NCBI GenBank assembly: GCA_038230975.1
Contig: JBBRMF010000114.1
Location: forward strand, 1-15,357
Direction of reading: 5' to 3'
Source of the DNA: JANXVV01 sp038230975
Lineage (GTDB): Bacteria; Planctomycetota; Phycisphaerae; Tepidisphaerales; Tepidisphaeraceae
DNA length: 15,357 bases
Within the stretch, counting starts at the first letter, position 1, and each line of letters begins with the position of its first letter. Below the pieces are notes generated by a model. The model was not told the origin of the DNA, ran no database searches, and saw only the letters and a list, made by a program, of their open reading frames with translations. Both the position numbers and the translations under genes were made by a program. Positions 6,579-14,591 of the stretch are shown one piece after another.

Positions 6579-7646
6579 ATGTCTGAAAGTCAGAGTTACG
6601 ACACCTCCAAATTTATTCTGCCCGCCCAAGCTGGCGGAATCGAGTCTTACACCCTAGACGAAGGCCCCGCGCGCGGCGTGCGGGCACTCTGCGTCAACAC
6701 CGGCGGGGGGCTTCGCTATCGCGTGTTGGCCGACCGCGGATTGGATATCGATCAGGCGTTTCATCATCAAAACAGCTTGACGTTTTTGTCACACAAAGGC
6801 GTCACGCCGCCTTCACGCGGGTTTGATCGAGGATTGGATTGGCTGAAGAGTTTTCCGGTGGGATTGCTAACCAGTTGTGGCCCCTTTAATACCGGTGGGC
6901 CTGTCGCGGATGCCGGTGAAGAGCTTGGATTGCATGGCCCGCACTCGAACAGCGGTTCAACGATTGAATCCATCATTCAGCCGCGCCCGCATGAAGGACA
7001 AATGGGAATGTCCATCACCGGCTCCGTCAAGTACGGCGCGTTCTATGGCCCATGTGTCGAGCTTCGCCGAACGATCAGCTCGACACTCGGTGCGAACGTC
7101 ATTTCCATCACGGATGATTTTTACAACGCGGGTAATCAGGATGTCCCCCACGCCTGGCTGCTGCATATCAACCTCGGTTACCCGTTGATCGATGCCGGCG
7201 CGGAGTTCTGTTACGACGCCTCGAAAGTCGATCCCATCGACAGCGAACCGTCGCGGAAACATTTCCGCAGCGGTGTCAATTACAAACGCATCCCCGGCCC
7301 GCTCGAAGCCCATCGCGGCAGTGATTCAGTGGTGGCGTATCTTTATCCGAAGCCAAAGAACAACATTGCCACCGTCGGCGTCATCAATCGAAAACTCGGA
7401 ATCGGTCTGGCGATCAAGTACCACACCAAAGAATTTCCCCGCTGCGCCAACTGGCAGCATTGGGGCCCGCGCGAATATGTCACCGCGCTGGAACCCATGA
7501 ACGGCGGCGTCGAAGGTCGCGATAAAGATCGCGCCAAAGGTTGGCTCGATACGCTCAAAGCCGGGGCGCATAAAACCTATCACTATTCCATCGAAGTGAT
7601 CTCCGACCGCGCCAGCCTTGAAAATCTTCGACAACTCAATCGGTAG
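6579..7646 (+). CDS. DUF4432 family protein (aldose 1-epimerase-like)
   Basis: The protein matches the DUF4432 group of galactose mutarotase-like beta-sandwich proteins. The recognisable stretch is LCVNTGGGLRYRVLADRGLD near residues 37-56, followed by FLSHKGVTPP and a central HGPHSNSGSTIESI region. Such proteins are thought to act on sugars or sugar acids, but the reaction is not established. The ATG at 6579 gives 355 residues and has GGAG four bases upstream within AAGGAGAATC; an ATG at 6513 would add 22 residues without a binding site and without family resemblance. No signal peptide is visible, so it should be cytoplasmic. Its last 29 bases overlap the proposed start of the glycosyltransferase gene, which suggests co-transcription. 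Confidence 0.88.
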   Translation: MSESQSYDTSKFILPAQAGGIESYTLDEGPARGVRALCVNTGGGLRYRVLADRGLDIDQAFHHQNSLTFLSHKGVTPPSRGFDRGLDWLKSFPVGLLTSCGPFNTGGPVADAGEELGLHGPHSNSGSTIESIIQPRPHEGQMGMSITGSVKYGAFYGPCVELRRTISSTLGANVISITDDFYNAGNQDVPHAWLLHINLGYPLIDAGAEFCYDASKVDPIDSEPSRKHFRSGVNYKRIPGPLEAHRGSDSVVAYLYPKPKNNIATVGVINRKLGIGLAIKYHTKEFPRCANWQHWGPREYVTALEPMNGGVEGRDKDRAKGWLDTLKAGAHKTYHYSIEVISDRASLENLRQLNR

Positions 7647-8841
7647 ATCGGATTTTGATTTGCTCGCTCACTTGCTCGATTCCAGCTTCCTTGGTTTCTA
7701 CATCGCCTGCGGCCCTGTCGCATGGACATGGGCTCTGACCACCATTCCAATCGAGCATCGACGCATGCGCCGAGATGCGTTGCTTCGCCAGCCGTTGCCT
7801 GATCCGGCTCCTCGCGTCAGCGTGATCATTCCGGCCAAGGACGAAGAGAAGGGCATTCGCGCGTGTGTCGACTCTGTGCTGGGTCAGAACTATCCGAACC
7901 TCTCGGTCATTGTCGTCGATCACCGCAGTACCGACCGCACCGGCGCGATTCTCGACGAGATGGCGGCGGTGGATTCCCGGTTGAAGATCGTGCATTTTGT
8001 CGGGGATATGCCGGCCGGCTGGACCGGAAAAAATCATGCCGTCAACGAAGGATACATGCACGCCGACGGCGAGTATCTGTTGTTCCTGGATGCCGACTGC
8101 ACGCTGGAACCACACACGTTGAGATCCATGATTGGCGCATTGGTTCACAAGCGCGTGGATCTGGTCAGCCTGATGCCACGGCTGAACACAAAAAACGCGT
8201 GGGAGCGCATCATCGGCCCATTCGCCGGGTTGATCTCGTCGATGCTCGATCGCGGACTTCGCGAACCGTATGCGTACGGCTGGTTTTTGCTGTTTCAACG
8301 AGATAGCTACGAAAGGGTCGGTGGCCACGCCGCCGTTCGCCATGTATTGGATGACGACAAACAACTGGCCTTGCGCATCAAGCAATTCGGGGGTCGTACG
8401 AGGGTTTGGTGGGGAGGCGATCTGGCCGCGCTCACGCTCGATCGACCCCGGGCGGAAATTGTGCGCGGGTTGGCTCGCAATTTCTACACGATGTCCAAAG
8501 GCCGGCCCTGGCGACTGCTGGTCTGTTTGGCGTTCGTCCTGATCTGTTGTGCGTCAACTTATGCAGCACTCGGTTTCGGAGCGGTGCGCGTTCTGCTGCA
8601 CCCGAGTAGCACGTTGGCTCGATTATGGCTCAGCGCAGGGATCATCCATTGGATCGCGATGACCACCGCCATCGTCATGATCTACAGCTACGGCCGACTT
8701 CCAAAAATAAACGCGATTGCACTACCGCTTACACTGTTGATGTCGATTACCATTTTCATTCGCGCCTTGTGGATGTGCCTTACCGGAAAAGTAACCTGGC
8801 ATGATGTGAGCTATTCCGGAAAAATCAAAGCGGTGAAGTGA
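7618..8841 (+). CDS. Family 2 glycosyltransferase, membrane-anchored
   Basis: This is a GT-A fold glycosyltransferase of about 400 residues. An N-terminal membrane segment (about residues 24-45) precedes the catalytic domain. The domain opens with PRVSVIIPAKDEEKG and has VIVVDHRSTDRTGAIL, the GWTGKNHAVNEG segment at 134-145, the metal-binding DAD at 158-160, and DDDKQLA near 245 as the base-containing motif. Three hydrophobic segments close the protein. The GWTGKNHA signature is typical of HpnB- and CrtQ-like enzymes that act on lipid acceptors, so a glycolipid or isoprenoid product is possible but unproven. There is no ATG before residue 50. TTG at 7618 is the longest start, and TTG at 7660 or 7672 are alternatives; none has a good ribosome binding site. 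A start near 7660 would avoid overlapping the DUF4432 gene. Confidence 0.88.
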   Translation: MKIFDNSIGRSDFDLLAHLLDSSFLGFYIACGPVAWTWALTTIPIEHRRMRRDALLRQPLPDPAPRVSVIIPAKDEEKGIRACVDSVLGQNYPNLSVIVVDHRSTDRTGAILDEMAAVDSRLKIVHFVGDMPAGWTGKNHAVNEGYMHADGEYLLFLDADCTLEPHTLRSMIGALVHKRVDLVSLMPRLNTKNAWERIIGPFAGLISSMLDRGLREPYAYGWFLLFQRDSYERVGGHAAVRHVLDDDKQLALRIKQFGGRTRVWWGGDLAALTLDRPRAEIVRGLARNFYTMSKGRPWRLLVCLAFVLICCASTYAALGFGAVRVLLHPSSTLARLWLSAGIIHWIAMTTAIVMIYSYGRLPKINAIALPLTLLMSITIFIRALWMCLTGKVTWHDVSYSGKIKAVK

Positions 8842-8887
8842 TCTTCCCCATTCCTTCGATTGCCGGCGAAATACACGAGAATGGACA

Positions 8888-10033
8888 TTAAAATCCGAGG
8901 GCGGTTCGAGCGGATCGCGCCAGGCGCACAGCTTCTTCAGCGGAGTCGGCGAGCGCGGTCAAATGCCCCATCTTTCTTCCCGCTCGCGCCTCCATCTTCC
9001 CATACAGATGTAGTTTGACGTTCGGATGAGCGAGCGCCGCCGCCCAGTTCGGCTCGCCTTTTTCCCAAAGGTCTCCGAGCAGATTGACCATCGCGGCCGG
9101 GCGAAGCAGTTCCGTCGAGCCCAGCGGCAAACCGCAAACTGCCCGCAACTGTTGCTCGAATTGACTGGTGACATTTGCATCGAACGTGAGATGCCCGCTG
9201 TTGTGCGGGCGAGGCGCAAGTTCGTTGACGAGCAATTCACCCGATCGCGTGACGAAAAACTCGACACACAAAACGCCGACCACATTCAGCTTATCGAGAA
9301 TCGTGCGGGTGACCTCAATTGCTTTTTGCGACAAGGCAACCGGTACGTTCGCCGGCGAAACCGATACATCCAGTATGTGATGATGATGACTATTTTCGAT
9401 GACGCCCCAGTGCGCAAATGAACCGTCTTCCCCGCGCGCGGCAACGACTGAAACTTCCCGCTCAAAATCGACGAACGCTTCCAGGATCATCTCCTGACCC
9501 TTCGCCGCGCCAATGACTTTTTCGCCTTCTCCCAGTGTGCTGAGCTTCGTCTGCCCTTTCCCGTCATACCCAAACCCCGCTGTTTTGAGGATCGACGGCA
9601 GGCCCAGCAAACTCGCTGCCGCGCGAAGATCTTCAACCGTCTTCACCGCGCGGAACGGCGTCACTGGGAAACCGTTCTGCGATAGAAAAGTCTTTTCTCG
9701 CAGGCGATGCTGCGTGATATGCAGCACATTCCCATCCGGTCGCACCGGCGCAAACTGCTCGGCCGCCGCAGCGGTGGCCGCCGGGACATTCTCAAACTCA
9801 AATGTGACCACGCTGACGTTTTTTGCAAAGCTCCGAACCGCGTCCAGATCATCGTAAGCGCCCACCACTTCCAAATCCGCCACTTGCCCGGTGGGTGTGT
9901 CGTTGTCCGGTGAGAATGTGTGGACGCGATATCCCATCCGCCTGGCCGCGATCGCGAACATGCGACCCAGTTGCCCGCTCCCCAACACACCGACGGTTGC
10001 CCCCGGGAGAATCGGTTTACTCAAGCGTGTCAT
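8888..10033 (-). CDS. purK: N5-carboxyaminoimidazole ribonucleotide synthase
   Basis: PurK uses ATP and bicarbonate to convert AIR to N5-CAIR in purine synthesis. This 381-residue protein shows the N-terminal nucleotide fold GVLGSGQLGRM, then FEFENVP, the ATP-grasp glycine loop KTAGFGYDGKGQ, the basic/acidic ENSHHHHILDVSVSP segment, and the metal site VNELAPRPHNSGH. The C-terminal ending KMGHLTAL is typical. The ATG at 10033 has GGAAGG six bases upstream, inside the end of purE. The start overlaps the purE stop by 17 bases, so the two are an operon with likely coupled translation in the order purE-purK. The product feeds directly into PurE. Presence of PurK implies the bacterial two-step carboxylation route. 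Confidence 0.97.
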   Translation of the reverse strand: MTRLSKPILPGATVGVLGSGQLGRMFAIAARRMGYRVHTFSPDNDTPTGQVADLEVVGAYDDLDAVRSFAKNVSVVTFEFENVPAATAAAAEQFAPVRPDGNVLHITQHRLREKTFLSQNGFPVTPFRAVKTVEDLRAAASLLGLPSILKTAGFGYDGKGQTKLSTLGEGEKVIGAAKGQEMILEAFVDFEREVSVVAARGEDGSFAHWGVIENSHHHHILDVSVSPANVPVALSQKAIEVTRTILDKLNVVGVLCVEFFVTRSGELLVNELAPRPHNSGHLTFDANVTSQFEQQLRAVCGLPLGSTELLRPAAMVNLLGDLWEKGEPNWAAALAHPNVKLHLYGKMEARAGRKMGHLTALADSAEEAVRLARSARTALGF

Positions 10034-10511
10034 CTAAAACCTTCCGAGTTTGTTCCTCGCGAAATGCAAGAACGGCATTGCGAAGTTCCGGCCGCGTGAG
10101 CGCGAGAATTTGAACGGCCAACAGTGCCGCGTTCATCGCCCCGGCCTTGCCAATCGCCATCGTCCCCACCGGAATACCACCCGGCATCTGCACGATCGAC
10201 AGGAGTGAATCCATCCCTTTGAGTGCGTGACTTTCCACCGGAACGCCCAGCACGGGAACGATCGTCTGTGCCGCCGCCATCCCCGGTAAATGTGCCGCGC
10301 CCCCGGCTCCGGCGATAATCACCTGAATACCGCGCGACTCGGCCGTGGCGGCATACTCCGCCAGCCAATCCGGCGTACGGTGCGCGGAAACAATGCGGCA
10401 TTCGTGCGCTACCGCGAAACGCGTGAGCATCTCATCGGCATGCCGTATCGTCTCCCAGTCGCTCTTGCTGCCCATGATTACGCCAATCAGGGGATGTGGG
10501 TCGTTGGTCAT
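10017..10511 (-). CDS. purE: N5-carboxyaminoimidazole ribonucleotide mutase
   Basis: PurE (class I) rearranges N5-CAIR into CAIR. The 164-residue length is normal for a single-domain bacterial enzyme. Motifs in order are GVIMGSKSDWETI, which binds the phosphate, VSAHRTP with the conserved His, IIAGAGGAAHLPGM, PVLGVPV, and LLSIVQMPGGIPVGT followed by GKAGAMNAALLA. No clear Shine-Dalgarno precedes the ATG at 10511. purK begins before the purE stop. Upstream lies a 207-base divergent region shared with the GMC oxidoreductase gene and holding repeat copy B; no recognisable purine riboswitch or PurR operator was seen there. Confidence 0.97.
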   Translation of the reverse strand: MTNDPHPLIGVIMGSKSDWETIRHADEMLTRFAVAHECRIVSAHRTPDWLAEYAATAESRGIQVIIAGAGGAAHLPGMAAAQTIVPVLGVPVESHALKGMDSLLSIVQMPGGIPVGTMAIGKAGAMNAALLAVQILALTRPELRNAVLAFREEQTRKVLDDTLE

Positions 10512-10570
10512 AAGCCGGGTATTTTTACACGATTTGGGTTAGAACGGGAAACGCGATGGAGATCAGTCGA

Positions 10571-10650
10571 TTATTTAGCCGGTTCGCTTGCGAACCGCGT
10601 CTTGCGGGATGCGTGCTCGGACACAGTTCGCAAGCGAGCCGACTGAGTAA
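10571..10650. repeat. Double-hairpin palindromic repeat, copy B
   Basis: The arms 10571-10594 and 10627-10650 pair at 20 of 24 positions, and all four exceptions are T opposite G, which would be U-G wobbles in RNA read in this direction. Inside the left arm is the perfect hairpin CGGTTCGC-TT-GCGAACCG (10580-10597). Compared with copy A, the fourth base pair of this hairpin has changed from G-C to T-A on both sides. The spacers between the arms differ strongly from copy A. The element sits in the divergent region between purE and the GMC gene, so a simple terminator role does not explain this copy. Confidence 0.85.
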
Positions 10651-10718
10651 TTCGGATGCGCATCGACAATCGAACATTCCCCTGCTATTCCAGTACATAC
10701 CCACGGAGGTTTTGATTT

Positions 10719-12518
10719 ATGGCCATGATTTCCGCCGATCAGGCGAAAAGTGAATACGATGTGGTGATTGTAGGTTCCGGGGCCGGTGGAGGTCAGGCGG
10801 CCTACACGCTGACGCTCGCGGGGCTCACATGCGTCATGCTGGAGGCGGGGCGCAGCTATGACGTGCAGAACGAAACGCCGATGTTCAACAACTACAGTCA
10901 AGCTCCTTTAATGGGCGATGCCACACCTGATAAACCGTTCGGCTTTTTTGATGCGACGGTGGATGGTGGCTGGAAAGTTCCGGGGGAGCCTTACACCAAC
11001 ACGCACACCAAACCGCAAGAAGAATTTAAGTGGTGGCGGCCGCGCATGCTCGGTGGGCGAACGCATCACTGGGGACGTATCTCGCTGCGAAATGGGCCCT
11101 ACGATTTCAAACCGCGCTCGCGCGATGGGCTCGGATTTGACTGGCCGATCTCGTATGAAGATATCGAGCCTTACTATACAAAAACAGAATTGCTCGTCGG
11201 TGTCTATGGAACCAACGAAGGCATGGAAAATACCCCGGACTCACCCGAGGGTGTTCTGCTGCCGGCCCCAAAAGGCCGCGCTGCGGAGCTGCTTACGCAG
11301 AAGCATGCTAAAAAAGTCGGCGTGCCGGTTGTGCCGATTCATCGGGCAGTTCTCACGAAACTACAAGACTGGGAAAACGCGCCGAAAAAATTATTTCCCG
11401 ACAATCCCACGGCTCAAAAACTCGCCGCCGATGGCATGCGCCGCCGCGCCAACTGCTTCTGGGCCACCGACTGCGGGCGGGGTTGCAACATCGGCGCGGC
11501 TTACCAATCCACCACCTGCCAACTCCCTCCGGCATTAGCCAGCGGCAACCTCGATATCATCTCCAATGCCCATGTCCGCGAAGTGCTCATGGGCAAAAAC
11601 GGTAAAGCGGAAGGAATTCTCTTCATCGACAAAAACACCGGTAAAGAAGCCCGCGTGCGCGGCAAGGTGATTGTGCTGGCCGCCGGAGCACTTGAATCGG
11701 TCCGCATCCTGCTCAACTCCAAGAGTACCGGCCATCCGGATGGTGTCGCCAATTCCAGCGGATTGGTCGGCAAGTACATCATGGATACAGTCGGCACGAG
11801 TTTGACGGGTCATATTCCCGCGCTCGAAAATCTTCCGCCGCACAATGAAGATGGTGCCGGGGGCGGACACCTGTATTCACCCTGGTGGTTGTATCAGGAA
11901 CAACATGCCGGCAAGCTCGATTTTGCGCGCGGCTACCACATTGAAATGGGTGGCACGCGGGACATGCCCAGCGGTGATAATCCCGTTCCCGAAGATCTCG
12001 GTCGCGGAAGCTACGGAACCCAATTCAAAGAAGATGCTCGACGTTACTACGGTTCGAATATCGGATTTGCCGCCCGCGGTGAAATGATCCCCAACGAGAA
12101 CTGCTACGCCGATCTTGATCCAATGGTAAAAGACAAGTTCGGCATCCCGGTTCTTCGCTTCCACTGGAAGTGGAGCGATCATGAACTCAACCAGTGCGTT
12201 CATGCGAAAAAGACCTTCACTGCCATGATCGAAGCGATGGGCGGAACCATCCACGGCGACAAAAACTTCACCGGTGAAAAAAGTATCCAATGGCCCGGAT
12301 ACATCATCCATGAAGTCGGTGGAGCCATCACCGGGGCCGATCCGAAAACGTCTGTCTGCAACAGTTGGAACCAGACTTGGGATGTGAAGAATCTGTTCCT
12401 CTGCGATGGCGCTCCGTTTGCCTCAAACGCGGATAAGAATCCCACTCTGACGATCATGGCGCTATCCTGGCGCACCTGCGATCGAATCGTTGAAGAAGCC
12501 CGCAAGGGGAACCTGTGA
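10719..12518 (+). CDS. GMC family FAD-dependent dehydrogenase, large subunit
   Basis: This 599-residue flavoprotein resembles the catalytic subunits of gluconate, fructose and glucose dehydrogenases, which oxidise sugars or polyols and pass electrons to a membrane acceptor. It has the FAD-binding GSGAGG box at 19-24 with Glu42 at the end of the second strand, RMLGGRTHHWGRISLRNGP, and LAAGALESVRILLNS. The C-terminal GMC signature has the catalytic pair His531 and Asn574. A CX5CX3C cluster (Cys246, 252, 256) matches the place where FAD glucose dehydrogenase, as I recall, carries a 3Fe-4S centre. GGAGG lies nine bases before the ATG. No signal peptide is present; export would depend on the small subunit encoded next. 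The substrate cannot be told from sequence. Confidence 0.93.
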   Translation: MAMISADQAKSEYDVVIVGSGAGGGQAAYTLTLAGLTCVMLEAGRSYDVQNETPMFNNYSQAPLMGDATPDKPFGFFDATVDGGWKVPGEPYTNTHTKPQEEFKWWRPRMLGGRTHHWGRISLRNGPYDFKPRSRDGLGFDWPISYEDIEPYYTKTELLVGVYGTNEGMENTPDSPEGVLLPAPKGRAAELLTQKHAKKVGVPVVPIHRAVLTKLQDWENAPKKLFPDNPTAQKLAADGMRRRANCFWATDCGRGCNIGAAYQSTTCQLPPALASGNLDIISNAHVREVLMGKNGKAEGILFIDKNTGKEARVRGKVIVLAAGALESVRILLNSKSTGHPDGVANSSGLVGKYIMDTVGTSLTGHIPALENLPPHNEDGAGGGHLYSPWWLYQEQHAGKLDFARGYHIEMGGTRDMPSGDNPVPEDLGRGSYGTQFKEDARRYYGSNIGFAARGEMIPNENCYADLDPMVKDKFGIPVLRFHWKWSDHELNQCVHAKKTFTAMIEAMGGTIHGDKNFTGEKSIQWPGYIIHEVGGAITGADPKTSVCNSWNQTWDVKNLFLCDGAPFASNADKNPTLTIMALSWRTCDRIVEEARKGNL

Positions 12519-12527
12519 ATAAGTTTT

Positions 12528-12597
12528 GTAGGGTGGGGCGTACCCGCCCGCCATCCGTGTCACTCGGCAAATCGGTGGGCAGTACACCCACCCTACA
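12528..12597. repeat. GTAGGGTGGG palindromic repeat between GMC subunit genes
   Basis: TGTAGGGTGGG (12528-12538) is the exact reverse complement of CCCACCCTACA (12587-12597). Within it, GTACCCGCCCG (from 12540) partly pairs with the CGGTGGGCAGTAC stretch. Repeats built on GTAGGGTGGGC are, as I recall, common and dispersed in many bacterial genomes, and behave like non-autonomous palindromic elements. This copy separates the two subunit genes of the dehydrogenase. It may attenuate or stabilise the shared transcript. Confidence 0.75.
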
Positions 12598-12633
12598 CTA
12601 TGCGTCTCTCCAGAAAGCTACCAAAGGGAATCC

Positions 12634-13311
12634 GTGAGCCATTCAAATCCTTTAGTTCCTGTTCGTCTCCCCGGAGAAGTTTCGCGTCGGCAAGCGATGC
12701 AATGGGTGTTGACCGCCGTCGCGGCCTCAGCATTACCGACTGCTTCGTTCGGTAAGTCGCGTGCCCAAGTGGCTGCCAACCCGGGAGTGCTGAAGGGCTA
12801 CGGCACAGATCCAAATCTCATTAAGACGTACGCCCCCGGAGCCTTCTGGCCGTTGACGTTGAGCGATCCCCAGAAGAAGGCCGCCACCGCATTGGCCGAT
12901 GTGATTCTACCCAAGGATCAGTACGGCCCGGCCGCCAGCGACCTGGGTGTGCCCGCGATGGTGGATGAGTGGATTTCCGCTCCGTATCCACTGCAGCAAA
13001 CAGATCGCCCGGTCATTCTGGATGGTTTGGATTGGATCGATGCCGAATCGAACAAACGGTTTGGAAAATCATTCTCTGATTTAACTATTGAAATGAAGCA
13101 CACCCTCTGCGACGACATCTGCTATGTCGCAACCGCTAAGCCGCCTTTCGAAAAGTCGGCCGCTTTTTTCAGCCGATTCCGGTCCCTATGTGCCGGTGCC
13201 TACTACAGCACACCCGAGGGTTGGAACGCCATCGGATACGTCGGCAATGTCCCCCTTGCCAAGTTCGAAGGACCGCCCGCGGAAGTGTTACAAAAACTAG
13301 GATTAACGTAG
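12634..13311 (+). CDS. Gluconate 2-dehydrogenase subunit 3 family protein
   Basis: This 225-residue protein is the small partner of the upstream GMC flavoprotein. In characterised sugar dehydrogenases the small subunit carries a Tat signal and escorts the folded flavoprotein across the membrane. A twin-arginine-like leader is present: SRRQAMQWVLTAVAASALPT at residues 18-37, although the position after the arginines lacks the preferred Phe/Leu pattern. The mature part has FWPLTLSDPQKKAATALADV with ILPKD, then VPAMVDEWIS, and ends with a Tyr/Gly-rich region. The start is GTG at 12634 with AAAGGGAA just upstream; no earlier good start exists. The 115-base gap to the GMC gene holds a palindromic repeat. 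No cytochrome c subunit gene follows. Confidence 0.88.
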   Translation: MSHSNPLVPVRLPGEVSRRQAMQWVLTAVAASALPTASFGKSRAQVAANPGVLKGYGTDPNLIKTYAPGAFWPLTLSDPQKKAATALADVILPKDQYGPAASDLGVPAMVDEWISAPYPLQQTDRPVILDGLDWIDAESNKRFGKSFSDLTIEMKHTLCDDICYVATAKPPFEKSAAFFSRFRSLCAGAYYSTPEGWNAIGYVGNVPLAKFEGPPAEVLQKLGLT

Positions 13312-13358
13312 CCATCCGGTTACCATCCCCCACAGCAGTGAACTCGGAATAGCTGGAA

Positions 13359-13432
13359 CCACAGATGAACGCAGAGGAACGCAAAAAAATAATTATTTGT
13401 ATTTGTCTGTGCGAATCCGTGTTCATCTGTGG
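13359..13432. repeat. CCACAGATGAAC palindromic repeat at a convergent junction
   Basis: CCACAGATGAAC (13359-13370) pairs perfectly with GTTCATCTGTGG (13421-13432), with further partial pairing inward (GCAGAGG against ATCCGTG). The centre is AT-rich and contains the palindrome AAATAATTATTT (13387-13398). I recall this sequence type as a widespread dispersed repeat in Planctomycetota, Verrucomicrobiota and other environmental bacteria. It fills the gap between the convergent subunit 3 and barrel-protein genes and may end both transcripts. It creates spurious reading frames containing FICVHLWF-like peptides. Confidence 0.8.
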
Positions 13433-13449
13433 CTAAAAAAGTATTGATT

Positions 13450-14427
13450 TTATCTCGCAAATCCAAGGCTGAACCGCACGAATGGCGCATCATCCAGTCG
13501 CGCGATGCGGTGTAAATCGCGTGCATCAAAACCTTGATCGAACGACCTGCCCATCGCATAGCCCCCGGCGACTTCCAACCGGAGCCCGCCGGCTTTGTAA
13601 GTGACACCCACTTCGGCCCGTTGTTCGCGGAAAAAGAACCGCCGGTCGCCGGGCACATCGTGGGTTCGGAACACGTCCCGCCTCTGGTTATAGGCGGTGA
13701 ACAGTTCGATATGTTTTGCGATCTCCCAGCCGGCGCGGGCCTTGAAGCTGTCGGGGATGTACCAGTCGAGGTCCACTTTGACGTGCTCCATCGGATTCCA
13801 GAGCACTGAACTGACGGGGAAGCCGACGACATAAGCCAGCTTGTCATCATATCGGCTGCTGTAGGCAAACGCGGGCAATGGGACATCCGGCATGAATGAG
13901 CGGTTGCCGTTATAGTCGATCAGGAGCAGGAGATTCGTCCCTTTTTTAAGATTGTAGCCATACATAAAGCTCCCCTTGCCATACACCCCACGGCCATCGG
14001 TGAGGTCGGCATCTCCGGCGTAACCGGCGGCGGCAGTGAACGCGATAAAGCCCTTTTCACCAATTTTCGTGATCGGCGACCCAAACCCCAACGAGAAATC
14101 GGTTAGTTGATGCGGCAGACGAGGACCCGTCGGCAAGGCATGGTTTTGTTGAAGATTAAGGTAGGTGACGTCGTAACCAAATGTTGGATTCAGGTCGTAA
14201 CCCAAATCGATGCGATATCGCCCGCTCGATTCGCTCTCAAATAATTTCAATTTTCCCCCATCGGATCCAAGCTTTGTGGATGGGAAAACCAACCCATCCG
14301 CCTTGGCCTCAAAGGTCTGCCCTTTTTCCCAGGGGGATAGCAGGATGCTTTCATCCGTCTGCCCGAATGCCGTGAGAGAAATGCCAACCGTGAACAATAA
14401 CGCTACGCTGAACTTTCTGATATGCAT
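13450..14427 (-). CDS. Predicted outer-membrane beta-barrel protein
   Basis: The 325-residue product starts with a signal peptide, MHIRKFSVALLFTVGISLTA, probably cut after FG near residue 22. The rest alternates short polar and hydrophobic strands with many Tyr, Gly, Phe and Asp residues, for example YRIDLGYDLN, FGYDVTYLNL, GSFMYGYNLKKG and VGVTYKAGGLRLEVAGGYAM. This is typical of a transmembrane barrel, and the last strand is FVRFSLGFAR. I cannot name the family with certainty; DUF6268-type outer membrane proteins of planctomycetes are one candidate. AAGGA lies seven bases before the ATG at 14427. The gene stands alone, convergent with the GMC module and divergent from the DUF1549 gene. Ligand or pore function is unknown. 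Confidence 0.75.
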   Translation of the reverse strand: MHIRKFSVALLFTVGISLTAFGQTDESILLSPWEKGQTFEAKADGLVFPSTKLGSDGGKLKLFESESSGRYRIDLGYDLNPTFGYDVTYLNLQQNHALPTGPRLPHQLTDFSLGFGSPITKIGEKGFIAFTAAAGYAGDADLTDGRGVYGKGSFMYGYNLKKGTNLLLLIDYNGNRSFMPDVPLPAFAYSSRYDDKLAYVVGFPVSSVLWNPMEHVKVDLDWYIPDSFKARAGWEIAKHIELFTAYNQRRDVFRTHDVPGDRRFFFREQRAEVGVTYKAGGLRLEVAGGYAMGRSFDQGFDARDLHRIARLDDAPFVRFSLGFAR

Positions 14428-14591
14428 GCCGAGTCCTTATTCGATTCACTTGAAACTTGTACGATACGGTATCGGCAAACGGCTCGTTTCCGCTACTGTC
14501 AATGTCTCATGAATCAGAATGGATTCGACTTAACGTTTCGATGCTAAGGTGGTAGAGCCAATAGCGACTATTTACTGGGTCCACAGTAGCT

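Noticed and set aside
7636..8385. A 249-codon open frame on the minus strand opposite the glycosyltransferase
   Set aside because: It lies entirely antisense to a gene with clear family motifs, has no recognisable domain, and is the kind of long shadow frame expected in this base composition.
10918..11538. A 206-codon plus-strand frame inside the GMC gene
   Set aside because: It is a different frame of a well-supported flavoprotein gene and shows no motif.
13320..13886. A minus-strand frame of 188 codons running through the CCACAGATGAAC repeat into the barrel gene
   Set aside because: It is out of frame with the barrel protein and its N-terminal part is a shadow. Its end is translated repeat sequence (FLCVHLWF type), a known source of false protein predictions.
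14462..14474. CGATACGGTATCG palindrome upstream of the barrel gene
   Set aside because: Its 6-bp arms about a single base could be an operator, but one short palindrome is expected by chance and no matching second site was found.
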